The position numbers and the translations under genes were made by a program. From positions 1 to 22,711 of the forward strand of contig LXFE01000434.1 of assembly GCA_001929475.1 (NCBI GenBank): 22,711 bases of DNA. Direction: 5' to 3'. Below the pieces are notes generated by a model. The model did no database searches, was not told the DNA's origin, and was given only the letters and a program-made list of their open reading frames with translations. Source of the stretch: Neolecta irregularis DAH-3 (lineage: Eukaryota > Ascomycota > Neolectomycetes > Neolectales > Neolectaceae). Of the stretch, positions 21,377 to 22,711 are shown one piece after another (the first letter of the stretch is position 1; each line of letters opens with the position of its first letter).

Positions 21377-22711
21377 TTATCTTAAATTCACATGTGCCAT
21401 AATCGCTAGGTGATCTGATGCAAACCGTCCCTCTGAAGGTTCCCCTTCAGCCGCCATCTCATTCTCTTCAGGCAATCGAAGTAACCCAGTCAACTTGATA
21501 GAGTTTCCATTTTTCTCTTTGGTCATGAAGATATAGTCCAGCGTGCCTCGATAAACCTCGAAATTAAACTTGTGCTTGAAACAAGCATACCTTGGCCCAA
21601 TTGGTAAAAGGGGGTTCTCCCCATGGTTTACGAGCATTACCTGGATGCACGCTTGTGTATCCGAGCCCATATAGACTCTGTAAACATGGCAAGCTGTTGT
21701 GTATCTGTAAAATGCGAGGTAATTTATCACGGAGATCTGAAACATCAGTCTGATAATACACTTCAGGATCCATAGAATCGACATCCTCGTCTTCGCATTC
21801 TTCTTCAAGTTTCTTTTTATACCGATAATTCATCGATTCTTCAAGAATTTGGATTTCAGTCTGGTCAAGTTCAATTGGACGTTGCGTCATGGCTCGATAA
21901 GTCGGATCGACTGGTTCTGTATTAAAATCTGCCGCAAAAATCGTTTCGTCTGCGAGAACTTTGGATTCTTTCGTAAATTTCATCACTTGGTCGATAAATT
22001 TTGCCGATTGTATCATTCTTTCATATGTAGCAGCAGGATGCCAAAACAAATGAGTAGTTGCTACAGCAATGTGTTTTTGCGGGGTAGTATTAATCATGGT
22101 GAACAATGCCACAAGCCCAATATTCCTTGTTTCCATCCGAAGTCTGATATCACTGTGCAAAGGTTCATCGAGATCAATAGTTTTCCGAGAAGACAGCGCG
22201 AATTTCTGTTTGCTCCACATGACGAGTAAGCCATGTGTCTTTCTTGCTCCACTGTCAAAGATATGTCCATAGTTGAGTTTTTCCGCTAAAGGGGCGAAGA
22301 AAGAATCTAATTGAACTATATCTACTTCCTTGTGGTCAGCAGGGCAGCCAGAGACGGAGGTACTTGAAGGCACAATATATCAGGTTGATAAAACTCAAGC
22401 TCGGCTGCCAGCATTTTAGATCGATTCTTCCATTTCAATGTTTCTCCTAGAGAATCGTCAACGTCAAGCTTTTTGAGTAGAATTTTGTACCGTTAGTCGG
22501 AAAAAGAGTCCGCCGAATCAATGTCTGTGCCAGAACGTTGTATGTCATGATTGAGACTGAAGAAGATGTTGGACAGGAATTTTTTCGATTTAAAAATAAC
22601 AATTCCCGTTTGATGAAGTTTGTATTAAATTCATTTCGAGGTGCCGCTTTGTATGCGAGGGGTTTCGCTTTCTTTTCTGCATCTTTACGAGCTCTCTGAG
22701 CAGCAATGTAC
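21377..22711 (-). CDS. NGL2: Ngl2-like CCR4-family exonuclease, 5' end beyond right edge
   Basis: This is an endonuclease/exonuclease/phosphatase-fold RNase of the CCR4/nocturnin group. Yeast Ngl2 trims the 3' end of 5.8S rRNA. The N-terminal part runs off the window and contains a basic coiled segment (IAAQRARKDAEKKAK). The core shows SIMTYNVLAQTLIRR, LKWKNRSKMLAAELEFYQPD, the metal-binding Glu in ILCLQEVD, KTHGLLVMW, ATTHLFWHP, the catalytic Asp/Asn pair in FAADFNTEP, and the terminal catalytic GRFASDHLAIMAHV. An acidic insert (EEECEDEDVDSMDPE) lies between the last two, as in Ngl2. TFTNW-like EPPFTNWAK joins YRGTLDYIFM across an intron. Introns: 22447-22490 (44), 22329-22363 (35) and 21557-21590 (34). 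The assignment to Ngl2 rather than another paralogue is likely but not certain. Confidence 0.9.

Overview
This window is nuclear DNA from a fungus, probably Dikarya and possibly an early-branching ascomycete; the exact lineage cannot be fixed from the sequence. It holds eleven recognisable housekeeping genes, one unrecognised gene cut by the left edge, and a decayed methyltransferase gene. The fungal assignment rests on a cullin-1 with fungal features, a Rsc8/Swi3 subunit, a two-FYVE Vac1/Pep7, a Ngl2-type nuclease and a compact Sec62. Almost every gene is cut by very short spliceosomal introns. I placed 55 introns in the recognised genes, mostly 31-45 nt with a mode of 35-38, often with a CTGAC/TTGAC-like branch site near the 3' end. 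Ten genes lie wholly inside the window, and with these introns removed each closes as a frame divisible by three without internal stops. This supports the models and explains why single open frames look broken.

Left part (1-4.9 kb): an unrecognised minus-strand gene runs off the left edge. It is followed by a plus-strand remnant of an alpha-N-terminal protein methyltransferase that lacks its SAM-binding core, and then by cullin-1 (1981-4733, 13 exons).

Middle (4.9-15.8 kb): the SWI/SNF-RSC subunit Rsc8 (minus) and electron-transfer flavoprotein alpha (plus) diverge from a 564-bp spacer with two CACGTG boxes. Next comes an LSH/Irc5 chromatin-remodelling ATPase, which converges to within 9 nt of METTL16. 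METTL16 diverges from mitochondrial ferredoxin reductase across about 45 nt. The reductase overlaps the 3' end of an L-2-hydroxyglutarate dehydrogenase gene tail to tail.

Right part (15.8-22.7 kb): a GC-rich PH-domain gene, Sec62 and Vac1/Pep7 (both minus), purine nucleoside phosphorylase (plus), and a Ngl2-like exonuclease whose 5' end runs off the right edge.

The neighbours do not form a pathway: protein degradation, chromatin, RNA modification, mitochondrial redox and vesicle traffic are mixed, as usual in a compact fungal genome. I found no mobile element, CRISPR array, rRNA or tRNA, and no convincing new multigene system. The most unusual features are the tiny introns, a candidate AT-AC intron in the ETF alpha gene, a GC-AG intron in the L-2-hydroxyglutarate dehydrogenase gene, and the methyltransferase remnant.
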